This document shows, in pieces, positions 33,980 to 42,104 of a stretch of DNA of 47,768 nt (positions within the stretch are counted from its first letter, which is position 1; every line of letters starts with the position of its first letter). Under the pieces are notes generated by a model. The model ran no database searches. It was not told the DNA's origin and was given only the letters and a program-made list of their open reading frames with translations. Position numbers and translations under genes: made by a program. Where the stretch lies: the NCBI GenBank assembly GCA_028822695.1, contig JAPKDA010000004.1, forward strand, positions 1 through 47,768, read 5' to 3'. The stretch is from Akkermansiaceae bacterium. Its GTDB lineage: Bacteria; Verrucomicrobiota; Verrucomicrobiia; Verrucomicrobiales; Akkermansiaceae.

Positions 33980-35104
33980 ATGGAAGAGCTTTTTGCCCAC
34001 CCGCTGAGGCCCATCACAATATTATTGGTTGGGGCGTGCATCGGCTCCTTTCTCAACGTGGTAATTTACCGGGTTCCGCTGGGGCTGGGGGTTTCGGATC
34101 CGAAGCGATCGTTCTGTCCGCACTGTAAGAAGGATATTCCCTGGTATCGAAATCTGCCTTGCCTGACCTGGCTGCTGCAGCGGGCCAAATGTGCGGAGTG
34201 TGGGGCGCCGATTGCGTTCCGCTATTTCTTTGTGGAGTTCCTGACCATGGCGCTTTTTGGGGCGGCGTGGTATTTGCTGTCGCATCCGTTTCCGGGGGCT
34301 TTTTTCATCATGGCGCTTTGCGTGTTGCTCGTCGTGATTTCGTTCATCGATGCCGAGCACATGATCATTCCCGTGAATTGGTGCTACGCGGGGATGGCGA
34401 TCGGTGCGGTGGGGGGAGTGTTGGCGCCGGCGTTGTTCTTCTATGATGGTCGCATGGATCCGATTCCGAATTGGTGGGGTGGGGGACAGGCCTTGATCGG
34501 AGTGGCGGTGGGATGGGGAGTTTTGGCGGCAGTGGTGATTTTGGGGAAAGTTTGTTTTGGGGAGCGGAAGATGAAGTTTGACGAGGCGGAGAAGTGGTAT
34601 CTTCGCGAACCAGAGAATGACGAGGAAGAGTTGCAGTATGTGGTCGGCGACGAGCACATCGGATGGAGTGATTTGTTTTACCGGAAGAATGATCGGATCG
34701 AAATCGCGGGACACGGCGTACTCCTGGATGGGAAGCGGACCAAGGCGACGAACATTGTTATTCGTGCGAACCGGGTCGAGTTGGACGGGAATGTGCACAT
34801 GATTGAGAAGATAAGCTCGCTGGAGGGTAAAGCGGACTTGGTGCGGATTCCGCGGGAGGCGATGGGTGGGGGAGACCCGCCGCTGATGGGAATGATCGGG
34901 GCCTTTGTGGGGTGGCCGGGGGTGATCTTCACCCTGTTTGCCTCCTGCATTTATGCCCTGGTGGCCGCAGTTCTTGGCCGGGTGGGATTTGGGCGGCCGT
35001 TGCCGTTCGGTCCATTTCTTGCCCTTGGGGGGCTGACTTGGATCTTCGGTGGGTGGAAGCTGTGGGCGATGTATTTCTCCTGGGTGGAGACGCTTCAGTT
35101 CTAG
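33980..35104 (+). CDS. pilD: prepilin peptidase / N-methyltransferase with a large insertion
   Basis: The 374-residue inner-membrane aspartic protease cleaves and methylates type IV prepilins and type II secretion pseudopilins. The N-terminal GSFLNVVIYRVP motif, the zinc cysteines C46-x2-C49 and C71-x2-C74, the first catalytic Asp D124 (SFIDAEHMIIP) and the second, D299 (GGGDPPLMGMIGAFVGW), are visible. Between the fifth membrane helix and the second Asp lies an extra soluble segment of about 100 acidic residues (about 195-293) absent from standard PilD. The usual D-V/I-K after the second Asp is D-P-P. TATGAT at 33955-33960 and AGGA at 33966 precede the gene. GTG 33974 is an alternative start. 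Confidence 0.87.
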   Translation: MEELFAHPLRPITILLVGACIGSFLNVVIYRVPLGLGVSDPKRSFCPHCKKDIPWYRNLPCLTWLLQRAKCAECGAPIAFRYFFVEFLTMALFGAAWYLLSHPFPGAFFIMALCVLLVVISFIDAEHMIIPVNWCYAGMAIGAVGGVLAPALFFYDGRMDPIPNWWGGGQALIGVAVGWGVLAAVVILGKVCFGERKMKFDEAEKWYLREPENDEEELQYVVGDEHIGWSDLFYRKNDRIEIAGHGVLLDGKRTKATNIVIRANRVELDGNVHMIEKISSLEGKADLVRIPREAMGGGDPPLMGMIGAFVGWPGVIFTLFASCIYALVAAVLGRVGFGRPLPFGPFLALGGLTWIFGGWKLWAMYFSWVETLQF

Positions 35105-35127
35105 GGGGGTTGGAACCCCGTGCTCCT

Positions 35128-35952
35128 CTACAGGCAGACTCGCTTGAACAACTCGTCGAGGGGGAGGTTCATGCCGATGTAGAAGTCGCCGAAGTCGGCG
35201 TATCGGGCGGAGACTTCATCGAAGCGCATTTCGTAGATGATGTTTTTGAACTCGGCGGTGTCCTTGGCGAGGAGGGTGACTCCCCATTCGGCTTCGTCGA
35301 GGCCGGTGGACCCGGTGATGAGTTGGAGGATGCGTCCGGAGTAGGTGCGGCCGACACGGGCGTGGCCCTTCATCAGCTCGCGGCGGGTCTCGTAATCGAG
35401 CGAGTACCAGTTGTCGTTGCCTTGGCGGCGCTTGGACATGGGGTAGAAACAGATCGCAGGCCAGTCGGGAAGGACGGGGTAGAGGCGGTGCTGGGTGTAG
35501 TGCTCCATCCGCTCGTCGAATTCCTTAAGTCCGGCTTCGTAATCTTCGGAGCCTTCCTTGAGTCCTTTTTCGGCCACGAGGGTTTCGGCGGCGTATTGTT
35601 CGCTGGTGGTGGTGTATTCGGAGCGTTCGGTCTGGGAAAGGTAGGAGAAGGCGGGGCTCAGGACATCCGGTCCGAGGGAGAGACTGAGCCGTTTCTCGAA
35701 GGCATTGGCGACCTGGAGGTCGGGGGTGAGGAGCATGAACCCGAAGTCGGCCTTGGGTGTTGCCACGGAGAAGGCGAGTAGCTGGGTATCCGGGGTGGTC
35801 CGGATTTCCTGGACCAGTTCAGTGAGTTGGGTCTTGGCGGCCCGTTGTTCGTTACTGGAGAGGAGGGACCACTGACCGTGGTCAACGTGGTAGTAGAGGT
35901 GAAGGACGTGCCACCCTTCGGTGGGCACCAGCGGAGATGCAGGCTCGGACAT
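35128..35952 (-). CDS. hemQ: HemQ, coproheme decarboxylase (chlorite dismutase fold)
   Basis: The 274-residue protein converts Fe-coproporphyrin III to heme b, the last step of the coproporphyrin-dependent pathway. Typical blocks are CFYPMSKRRQGNDNWYSL (Tyr of the active site), LMKGHARVGRTYSGR (proximal His), LITGSTGLDEAEWGVTL and MRFDEVSARYADFG. The chlorite-dismutase-specific Arg region is not obvious, favouring HemQ over true Cld. I start at ATG 35952 because the upstream open frame lies over the neighbouring gene and homology begins about 15 residues in. The upstream membrane-protein gene ends 8 bases before it, so they are co-transcribed. Confidence 0.88.
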   Translation of the reverse strand: MSEPASPLVPTEGWHVLHLYYHVDHGQWSLLSSNEQRAAKTQLTELVQEIRTTPDTQLLAFSVATPKADFGFMLLTPDLQVANAFEKRLSLSLGPDVLSPAFSYLSQTERSEYTTTSEQYAAETLVAEKGLKEGSEDYEAGLKEFDERMEHYTQHRLYPVLPDWPAICFYPMSKRRQGNDNWYSLDYETRRELMKGHARVGRTYSGRILQLITGSTGLDEAEWGVTLLAKDTAEFKNIIYEMRFDEVSARYADFGDFYIGMNLPLDELFKRVCL

Positions 35953-35960
35953 TTGGTTGA

Positions 35961-36833
35961 TCAGTGTCGGGTGTTGGAAATGGTAAGGCGGAAGAGATCG
36001 TTGAAATCTCTGCCGGGAGAATTTTGGTCCGGGCCTTCCTTGACGACGAGGTGCCACTTTCCGATTTGTTCGGTGAGGTAGGCGGCGTGATCGCCTTCGT
36101 CAGTGAATCCTTCCGTGGCGTAGACTTCGATCTCGCTGGATCCATTGGCAAATTTACCGTTGGAGATGGCGACGGTGATGGTGTCTCCGACGATGTGTTC
36201 GGAATCGTCCATGAAGAGGATCCTCAGGGCGCCCGACTTGCTGGCGGGATCCAGGGTGAGCTTTGCGGCGGGAATCAGATGGGCTTCCTTGCGGACGCCG
36301 AGGTCGGAATCCTTGGGATCGCGCCAGTAGGTCTTGGTGGCTTCCATCGTGGCGAACTGACCTTCGACTGGAAAATTCACACGGGCTTCTGGAGATTCCG
36401 TGTTGACGTTGCTGAAGAAGAGGCTGAGGGCCCAAATGACGATTAGGAGCAATCCCGCGCCGACGCCGCCGATCGCCATTTTCTCGGATTTGGATATTCC
36501 CCCGGCCAGATCGCTGGCGGCTTCGCTCAGAGATTGAGGGGAGGAAGGGGGGGGCTTTTTCTCATCGCCGTTTTTCCGGGATGATTTGGACCGTGAGACT
36601 TCCTCGGGTTCGAGATCCTTATCGGCCTTGTGGCCCTCTTGATCGATTTCCGGAGAAGAGCCGGTGTCTTTTTTCTCTGATCGGTCTGGCCTGGGTTCCG
36701 GGGTGATGGGAGCCGGCGTTTTCTCGCCTTCGTCCCCGAGGTCCCAGAAGTCGCCTTCAGACGGGGGGAGCTCGGGGGTGTACCGATTTCCCGATTTCCT
36801 GTCGAATTTGGGGTTTTCTGGAGGGTCAGCCAT
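35961..36833 (-). CDS. bitopic membrane protein with charged linker, function unknown
   Basis: The 290-residue protein has a long, hydrophilic N-terminal half rich in Pro, Glu, Lys, Asp and Ser (1-115), one membrane helix (about 121-140, GGVGAGLLLIVIWALSLFF) and an extracytoplasmic domain of about 150 residues that looks beta-rich (VGDTITVAISNGKFANGSSEIEVYATEGF). It is directly upstream of hemQ (8 bases). I know no family. A part in heme delivery or envelope function is conceivable only from context. Confidence 0.65.
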   Translation of the reverse strand: MADPPENPKFDRKSGNRYTPELPPSEGDFWDLGDEGEKTPAPITPEPRPDRSEKKDTGSSPEIDQEGHKADKDLEPEEVSRSKSSRKNGDEKKPPPSSPQSLSEAASDLAGGISKSEKMAIGGVGAGLLLIVIWALSLFFSNVNTESPEARVNFPVEGQFATMEATKTYWRDPKDSDLGVRKEAHLIPAAKLTLDPASKSGALRILFMDDSEHIVGDTITVAISNGKFANGSSEIEVYATEGFTDEGDHAAYLTEQIGKWHLVVKEGPDQNSPGRDFNDLFRLTISNTRH

Positions 36834-36991
36834 GTTTTAACGAAGACCGATTTAACCCCTGCACCCCGGCTTGGCTAGTGTGGAATCCGGGTCCGGCCCG
36901 GATGGGGGTGGGAAGGCGGGTTTGGAGAGCAAAAAGGGGTTGCATCCTTCTGATTGTTGAGCGAAGCAAGGCGTGGAAATCAACGGTTCCT

Positions 36992-37228
36992 ATGGCTGAT
37001 CGCGAAGACAAGAATCCAGAAAACGTGGCGGGGCAGTTTTATGTCGACTGCCAGTGCATCGATTGTGACCTCTGCCGCGAAACGGCGCCCAAGAATTTTG
37101 TGAGGGAGGAGGACGAGGGGTATTCCTATGTCTTCAAGCAGCCCGAGAGTGACGAGGAACGGGAGCAGTGTGTGGAGGCCATGGAAGGTTGCCCGGTTGA
37201 GGCAATCGGCGAGGATGGTAAGGAGTAA
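36992..37228 (+). CDS. small [4Fe-4S] ferredoxin
   Basis: The 78-residue protein has a cysteine cluster DCQCIDCDLCRETAP (about 19-33) and a distant CVEAMEGCPVEAI (about 61-73). This fits a single-cluster ferredoxin with C-x2-C-x2-C plus C...P ligands. It carries electrons to unidentified partners. The start is the ATG at 36992; a longer open frame upstream lacks similarity. Its TAA overlaps the ATG of the next gene by one base (TAATG). Confidence 0.82.
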   Translation: MADREDKNPENVAGQFYVDCQCIDCDLCRETAPKNFVREEDEGYSYVFKQPESDEEREQCVEAMEGCPVEAIGEDGKE

Positions 37229-37617
37229 TGGCTCGGGCCCGTCGGCGTTCCAAGGATTCTGCTCGTGACTCGGTCCGGGAGAAGATTTTGGAACAATGGT
37301 GGGGAGCGGGGAAGCCGGTCGATCCCGAGAAGAATATTTCCGCGGCCGGAGACTGGTTGACGGAAATCATGACCAAGCTCCGCTTGGAGGATGGCATCGA
37401 GGAGAGTCGTCTGCGGGGGGCTTGGAAGGAGGTGGCTGGCGAGTTTGTGTCTGGTCAGACGGAGCCGGTGTCCCTGCACAAGGGGGTGTTGACCTTGAAA
37501 GTACTTCAGCCTTCGATGAAATTTCATCTTGAGCAATCCCGTGGAGAAATCCTATCCAGACTACAGCAGTCGCTTGGCCGGAAGAAGCTCCGCGAGATCC
37601 GGCTGACCATTGGTTAG
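37228..37617 (+). CDS. DciA-like DUF721 protein
   Basis: The 129-residue protein matches the DUF721/DciA pattern: LRGAWKEVAGEFVSGQTEPVSLHKGVLTLKVLQPSMKFHLEQSRGEILSRLQ (about 63-114), here following an Arg-rich N-terminus. DciA proteins help load the replicative helicase DnaB in bacteria without DnaC/DnaI. It overlaps the ferredoxin gene by one base and is followed 3 bases later by the HAD-FolB gene, so the three form one unit. Confidence 0.78.
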   Translation: MARARRRSKDSARDSVREKILEQWWGAGKPVDPEKNISAAGDWLTEIMTKLRLEDGIEESRLRGAWKEVAGEFVSGQTEPVSLHKGVLTLKVLQPSMKFHLEQSRGEILSRLQQSLGRKKLREIRLTIG

Positions 37618-37620
37618 ATT

Positions 37621-38646
37621 ATGTTTCGCGCACTCATCTTTGATTGGTCGGGGACCCTGGTTGACGACAAGGGGCCGACCTTGGATGCCACCAATGCGGT
37701 GTTGCAGCGCTTTGACAAGGAGCCGATGGGGTGGGAGGAGTTTCGGAGCCGCTTTCGATTGCCGTATTCGGAATTCTACGAGGAAGTACTGCCTGGGATT
37801 CCGCTGGCGGAGCTGGAAGACCATTTTCGTGCGGGGTTCCGGGATTCCGAACAGGCGGTGAGGCCGCTGGAGGGGACGGTGGAGTTTCTGAATTGGTGTC
37901 GGGAAAACGGACTGCGAATGTTTGTGCTGACGAGCATGGATGCCAAGGAGTTCGCCTCACAGGTGGAGGCCTTTGGCTTTGGGGAGTATTTTGAGGAGAC
38001 CTATGCCGGAGTCCTCGACAAGAGGAAGGTGATCCATGAGATCCTTCGTGAGCATGATTTGGTGCCGGAGGAGACAGGCTACGTCGGCGATATGGTTCAC
38101 GACATCGAAACCGCCCTGCACGGGGGGGTGGTGCCGGTGGGGGTGCTGAGCGGTTATGACGACTCGGAGCGGCTGGCGGCTGCTGGACCTCGTTTCCTGC
38201 TGGCATGTGTGAAGTCCCTGCATGCCATGATGGAGCACAATAGTCGGGTGGGGTCTGTGCCACGGCGTAGCGAGGACCTCATTGAAATCCGGAAGCTCCG
38301 CATCTCGACCCACATTGGGGTGCCGGAGGAGGAGAGGGCGGAGGCTCAGGATTTATTGGTGACCGTGGAGATGCGTCCGGATCGTGCCTTTGTGGATCTC
38401 GACGAGGATGTGGAGCGGACCGTGAATTACGACACCGTGGCTCGCTGGATCCGAGCCTTGGCAGGGGAGAGGCCCCGGAAGCTGATCGAGACCTTTGCCG
38501 ATGAGATCGCTGATGCTGTGGTGAAGGAGTTTGCGGTGGTGGAGGCGACCGTCACGATTGAGAAATTCATCCTTCCGGACACCGAGTGTGTTTCGGTGCG
38601 GACGAGCCGTTGTCGGCCGATTGGTGTTCTAGGTAACAGAGATTGA
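37621..38646 (+). CDS. folB: fusion of a HAD-superfamily hydrolase and dihydroneopterin aldolase (FolB)
   Basis: The 341-residue protein joins two enzymes. Residues 1-215 are a HAD domain: FDWSGTLVDD (nucleophile D8; the usual second Asp at position 10 is Ser), VLTSMD, a lysine in DKRKVIHEIL, and GYVGDMVHDIETA. Residues 219-335 are FolB: LRISTHIGVPEEERAEAQ, VNYDTVARWI, ETFADEIADAV and VTIEKFILPDTE with the catalytic Lys. FolB converts dihydroneopterin to 6-hydroxymethyl-dihydropterin plus glycolaldehyde in folate synthesis. The HAD part might dephosphorylate dihydroneopterin phosphate, or act on phosphoglycolate. Loss of the second Asp is also seen in phosphonatase- and dehalogenase-like HADs, so its chemistry is uncertain. 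No frame break lies at the junction. Confidence 0.85.
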   Translation: MFRALIFDWSGTLVDDKGPTLDATNAVLQRFDKEPMGWEEFRSRFRLPYSEFYEEVLPGIPLAELEDHFRAGFRDSEQAVRPLEGTVEFLNWCRENGLRMFVLTSMDAKEFASQVEAFGFGEYFEETYAGVLDKRKVIHEILREHDLVPEETGYVGDMVHDIETALHGGVVPVGVLSGYDDSERLAAAGPRFLLACVKSLHAMMEHNSRVGSVPRRSEDLIEIRKLRISTHIGVPEEERAEAQDLLVTVEMRPDRAFVDLDEDVERTVNYDTVARWIRALAGERPRKLIETFADEIADAVVKEFAVVEATVTIEKFILPDTECVSVRTSRCRPIGVLGNRD

Positions 38647-38703
38647 ACAGAGGAGGCCTTTGGTGTGTCTATCATCGCCAAGGGACCGGGCCTTCCTTGC
38701 CCT

Positions 38704-38731
38704 TTGACAGCGGGCCCGTTGTCCCTAGTCT
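38704..38731 (+). promoter_or_regulatory. possible housekeeping promoter of the second ECF sigma gene
   Basis: TTGACA (38704-38709, exact consensus), a 16-base spacer and TAGTCT (38726-38731), 24 bases before the ATG at 38756. Confidence 0.45.
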
Positions 38732-38755
38732 CGGTCTGGAGTCCTGCCTGCCCGA

Positions 38756-39346
38756 ATGCCCGCCGAAAATTCTTCCGATCCAGATTACGAGTTTGTCCAA
38801 CGTGCCCAAGATGGGGACACGCGGGCATTTGACGAATTGGTCATCAAGTACAGCAAAAAGCTCTACGGCCTCGTCTACAACATGACCTCCAACAAGGAGG
38901 ATACCCACGATATCCTCCAGGATGTCTTCGCGAAGGCCTATCGGTCTCTCCGGCACTTCCGGGGGAAATCCACGTTTTATACGTGGATTTACTCCATCGC
39001 GGTCAACATGAGCCTGAACTTCCTGAAGAAGAGGAAGCGGCGGAGTGGGATGAGTCTGGATGCGGTGGATTCCGGCATCCAAAACGACCCGAATTTTGTG
39101 GATCAGGGCCACCGGGCTAACCCCCGGCACCAAAGTAATATCCATGAACTTCAAAAAAAGTTGAACGAAGCGCTGCAAGCCTTGTCTGTTGATCATAGAG
39201 CTGTGGTTACTATGTTTGATATCCAAGGAATGCCACACGCCGAGATCAGTAAGGTTCTTGGTGTGTCCGAGGGGACAGTGCGGTCACGGCTCTACTATGC
39301 CCATCAACAGTTACAAGGGCATCTCGAGGACTTCCGAGCGCTCTAA
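38756..39346 (+). CDS. RpoE-like ECF RNA polymerase sigma factor
   Basis: The 196-residue protein has region 2 (AFDELVIKYSKKLYGLVYNM...DTHDILQDVFAKAYRSLRHFRGKSTFYTWIYSIAVNMSLNFLKK, about 24-96) and region 4 (LSVDHRAVVTMFDIQGMPHAEISKVLGVSEGTVRSRLYYAHQQL, about 141-184). It is a closer match to classical RpoE/SigW than the sigma factor at 19410. It is followed by a small membrane protein and a secreted PDZ protein, as in the other locus. Targets unknown. Confidence 0.92.
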   Translation: MPAENSSDPDYEFVQRAQDGDTRAFDELVIKYSKKLYGLVYNMTSNKEDTHDILQDVFAKAYRSLRHFRGKSTFYTWIYSIAVNMSLNFLKKRKRRSGMSLDAVDSGIQNDPNFVDQGHRANPRHQSNIHELQKKLNEALQALSVDHRAVVTMFDIQGMPHAEISKVLGVSEGTVRSRLYYAHQQLQGHLEDFRAL

Positions 39347-39409
39347 TTTTCAAAAACGTCACCTCAGACTGGGGATTAATTAAGGAGCCCGCAATAAATC
39401 CCGAACCTC

Positions 39410-39775
39410 GTGAACACCGACTCTACAGAACTACAAAATATCCTCTGCCTGAAGCGCTACGAAACGCCTTCTGACGAGTATTTTGACGATTTTCTCGACG
39501 AATTCCACCGCCGTCAGCGGGAAGACGTCCTCAAGCGCTCCGCCCGGAGTCTCCTGATGGAGCGGGTGGGTGTCTGGTTCAAGGAGCTCGGCATGGCCAA
39601 GTGGGCCTATGGAGCTGGAGTTGCCTACGCGGCCTTGATGATTGCGTTCGTGGCTTGGCCGAAAGGTGGAACCGAGGCCTCGGCGTCGAATCCAGGCGTT
39701 CCAACTCTTGAGCCAGTGGCTCATGAGAAGCCCGTGGTCGACCAGGAGAAGGACGACGCTGAGCCAGAATTTTAG
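39410..39775 (+). CDS. small single-pass membrane protein, candidate anti-sigma factor
   Basis: The 121-residue protein begins at GTG 39410. Its N-terminal half (1-58) is charged and helical (LKRYETPSDEYFDDFLDEFHRRQREDVLKRSARSLL). One membrane helix (about 65-82, YGAGVAYAALMIAFVAW) and a short Pro/Glu-rich extracytoplasmic tail follow. It has no zinc anti-sigma motif. Its position 63 bases after an ECF sigma gene and its topology suggest it tethers or inhibits that sigma factor. The family is not known to me. Confidence 0.6.
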   Translation: MNTDSTELQNILCLKRYETPSDEYFDDFLDEFHRRQREDVLKRSARSLLMERVGVWFKELGMAKWAYGAGVAYAALMIAFVAWPKGGTEASASNPGVPTLEPVAHEKPVVDQEKDDAEPEF

Positions 39776-39889
39776 GCTCTGCGCCGATTGTAGCCTCGGT
39801 GCCGATCTTGGCGGAACCGTGTCGTGATTTCGTGACATGTGTTGTTTGCGCTTGCGGCTACATGAAGAGGCGGCACATTGCGTGTATTG

Positions 39890-40777
39890 ATGAAACGAGG
39901 TGGAGTGTTTTTGCTGTTGCTGTTGAGCGGTCTTGCGGCGGCGGCACCGGAAATTTCGTTTGAGGAGGAGGAGGGAGAGGGGCGGCAGATTGCCGCGACG
40001 GTGGTGGTTGGAGATGGGGTCCTGGCCTCCGTGGCGGTGCTGGGAACAGATCCTTCCCAGGCGCGAATCGGGGAGGGTGAAGGGGCTCAATTTTTGCCGC
40101 TCGTGATTCGGGACGAAGTGAGTCGATTAACCCTGTTGAAGGTGCCGGAGGGTGTTGAGGTGGGGGAGGCGATTGAGCGCGGAGCGTCGGTGAGTTTGGA
40201 GGCTGGAGATGCGGTTTATCTGGATCCGGAGGATCTTACCCGGGTCAGCCGGGTGGTCAGCTGGGAGAACAAGTATGGCGAGACTGTCCTGCCCCTGTCT
40301 CTGATGCGGGTTCATCATCCGGGAGAAAAGGTTCCGCTTCCTGGAACTCCGCTCTTCGACAAGCAGGGGCGCTTGGTTGCGCTTTGTCATCAGGGGGCGC
40401 CGGAATTCGGATTGGGGACCTATGCCCTGCCGGTGGAGGCGATTGCGCGGGTGGAGAAGGACCTCAAATCGAGTGGGGAGTTTGTCTCAAGTTGGATTGG
40501 AATTCGGATGGATGTGAAGCATCCGGTGTTATCGATCATGTCAGTGCGCCCGGAATCTCCGGCGGCGGCGGCGGGGATTTTGAAGGGCGACATTCTTTTG
40601 GCCGTTGGGGAGCGTGAGGTGCAGACCTATGCGGATGCGGTGAATGCTTTGTACTATTTGGTGAACGGAGAAGAGACCATGGTGCGGGTTCTTCGTGGGA
40701 CGCAGCCGATCGAAATGACGGTTGTTCCCGAGGTGAGCCCTCCCGTGGTTCCCATCCCTGAGCCCGAGGAAGAGTAG
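39890..40777 (+). CDS. secreted HtrA-like protein with PDZ domain and no catalytic triad
   Basis: The 295-residue protein has a signal peptide (1-19, GVFLLLLLSGLAAAA), a degenerate chymotrypsin-like domain (about 25-195) and a C-terminal PDZ domain (about 200-280: WIGIRMDVKHPVLSIMSVRPESPAAAAGILKGDILLAVGEREV). Where active HtrA/DegP has GNSGGPL, it reads LPGTPLFD (about 149-156); the His and Asp positions are also not conserved (SRLTLLKV instead of DLALLKV). It should bind peptides but not cleave them. I use ATG 39890, which begins the signal peptide. It ends the sigma/membrane/PDZ trio and converges on the efflux genes. Confidence 0.78.
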   Translation: MKRGGVFLLLLLSGLAAAAPEISFEEEEGEGRQIAATVVVGDGVLASVAVLGTDPSQARIGEGEGAQFLPLVIRDEVSRLTLLKVPEGVEVGEAIERGASVSLEAGDAVYLDPEDLTRVSRVVSWENKYGETVLPLSLMRVHHPGEKVPLPGTPLFDKQGRLVALCHQGAPEFGLGTYALPVEAIARVEKDLKSSGEFVSSWIGIRMDVKHPVLSIMSVRPESPAAAAGILKGDILLAVGEREVQTYADAVNALYYLVNGEETMVRVLRGTQPIEMTVVPEVSPPVVPIPEPEEE

Positions 40778-40819
40778 GTCCGGCTCAGGCGAGGAAGAAG
40801 AGGCTCAGGCCCCGGGGTG

Positions 40820-42031
40820 TCACCCCTTGATTCTGGCAGCCTTGGGAGCCTCCTCGGGTTCCTCCAGTTTTTTCCGTTCTCCGGGGAGGAGTGGTTTGAC
40901 GGTGGAGCCGTTGGCGGCGACACGGAGGTCGGAGGTGACGAGGAACCAGCCTTCCGGCAAGTCGTCGCGCACGATGACTTGGGTCTTGTCGCCCCAAATT
41001 GGAGTGATGGGAGTGCGCTGGAGGGTCGAGTCCTCGGGATTGACGAGAACGACTTCGGTGGGGGAGCGCAGGCTGCTGCGGGGGATGATAAAGACGCCTT
41101 CGAGGATGTTGCCGGTGATTTTGGCGCGGACCGGTTGCCCGACGCGGAGGGGGGGGTGGTCGCTGGTGAGTCCGTAGGGGTCGGTGACACGGGCGGTGAC
41201 AAACAATTCGCGGGAGGTTTCGTCGAGCACGCCTTCGCTGCGGATGATCTGGGCGGGCCAAGTGGGGCCATCGCCGAGTTTCAGGGCATCACTGAGGACT
41301 GCCTCCAAGGCGTTTCCGTTGTTATCTTCGGGAAGAGTGATGAAGCTGAGGTCTTGAGAGGAGAGGGGGAGGCGGACTTCTGCGTAGTCGGTGGAGAAGA
41401 TGTCGCCGAGCGTGGTTCCGGGGCTGACGGACTGACCGAGGCCGATCATTCTTGTCCGAACGCAGCCGTCGTAGGGGGCGAGGACCTGTGCGCGTTCCAG
41501 ATCACGTTGGGCTTTGAGGAGCTGCGCTTCACCGGATTTCACATTGGCTTCGGCTTCCTTGAGCTGAGGTTTACGCATGACCAGATCGCTGGGTGGTTCG
41601 GTGTAGCCGAGATCTTTCCAGTCGAGGATTGCCTGTTCGGCGCGGGCCACCTCTTGGGCGAGGCTTGCTTCGGAGCGGGCCACCTGTGCTTCCGCGCTGG
41701 CGACGGCGGCGTCGAAGTCGGCGGGATCGAGTTCGAGGAGGATTTCGCCTTTCTTGAAGAAGGCACCTGCTTCGAAGTGTTCGTCAATTTTCAGGACGCG
41801 TCCGGAGACCCGCGGGGTGAGGGAGGTGTCGTTGCGGGGGCGGACGATGCCTTGGGCGAGAAGGGTGATCGGGAACTGTTGTCGTTTCAGCTCGATGACG
41901 TCGACATTGGGGGGCTCGCGTTTGGGACGCTGGAAGGCGGGTTTTTCTTCTGTTTCCCGCAGCATCACCATCACTCCGTATCCGAAGAGGACGAGGAGCA
42001 GGGGAATGGCGATTCGGAGGATAACGTTCAT
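40820..42031 (-). CDS. efflux pump periplasmic adaptor (HlyD/AcrA family)
   Basis: The 403-residue adaptor has one N-terminal membrane anchor (about 4-24), a barrel-sandwich (lipoyl) half-motif (SLTPRVSGRVLKIDEHFEAGAFFKKGEILLELD), a long alpha-helical hairpin with Ala/Glu/Arg heptads (about 105-185), a second lipoyl half (VLAPYDGCVRTRMIGLGQSVSPG), and beta-barrel and membrane-proximal domains. It would connect an inner-membrane pump to the outer-membrane factor encoded just upstream (73-base gap). The pump gene that normally follows is absent: the next gene downstream is on the other strand. Confidence 0.87.
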   Translation of the reverse strand: MNVILRIAIPLLLVLFGYGVMVMLRETEEKPAFQRPKREPPNVDVIELKRQQFPITLLAQGIVRPRNDTSLTPRVSGRVLKIDEHFEAGAFFKKGEILLELDPADFDAAVASAEAQVARSEASLAQEVARAEQAILDWKDLGYTEPPSDLVMRKPQLKEAEANVKSGEAQLLKAQRDLERAQVLAPYDGCVRTRMIGLGQSVSPGTTLGDIFSTDYAEVRLPLSSQDLSFITLPEDNNGNALEAVLSDALKLGDGPTWPAQIIRSEGVLDETSRELFVTARVTDPYGLTSDHPPLRVGQPVRAKITGNILEGVFIIPRSSLRSPTEVVLVNPEDSTLQRTPITPIWGDKTQVIVRDDLPEGWFLVTSDLRVAANGSTVKPLLPGERKKLEEPEEAPKAARIKG

Positions 42032-42104
42032 GCGAGGGTGGAAACTTACGACGGTTGCTGGGGCAGTTCTAACGAAAGATCGTCAATCGGGAAGGATAGA
42101 GCGC

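Noticed and set aside
40785-40835. GGCTCAGGC direct repeat and GGGGTGTCACCCC palindrome between converging genes as an intrinsic terminator
   Set aside because: The loop is too small for a stable hairpin and no T-tract follows on either strand.
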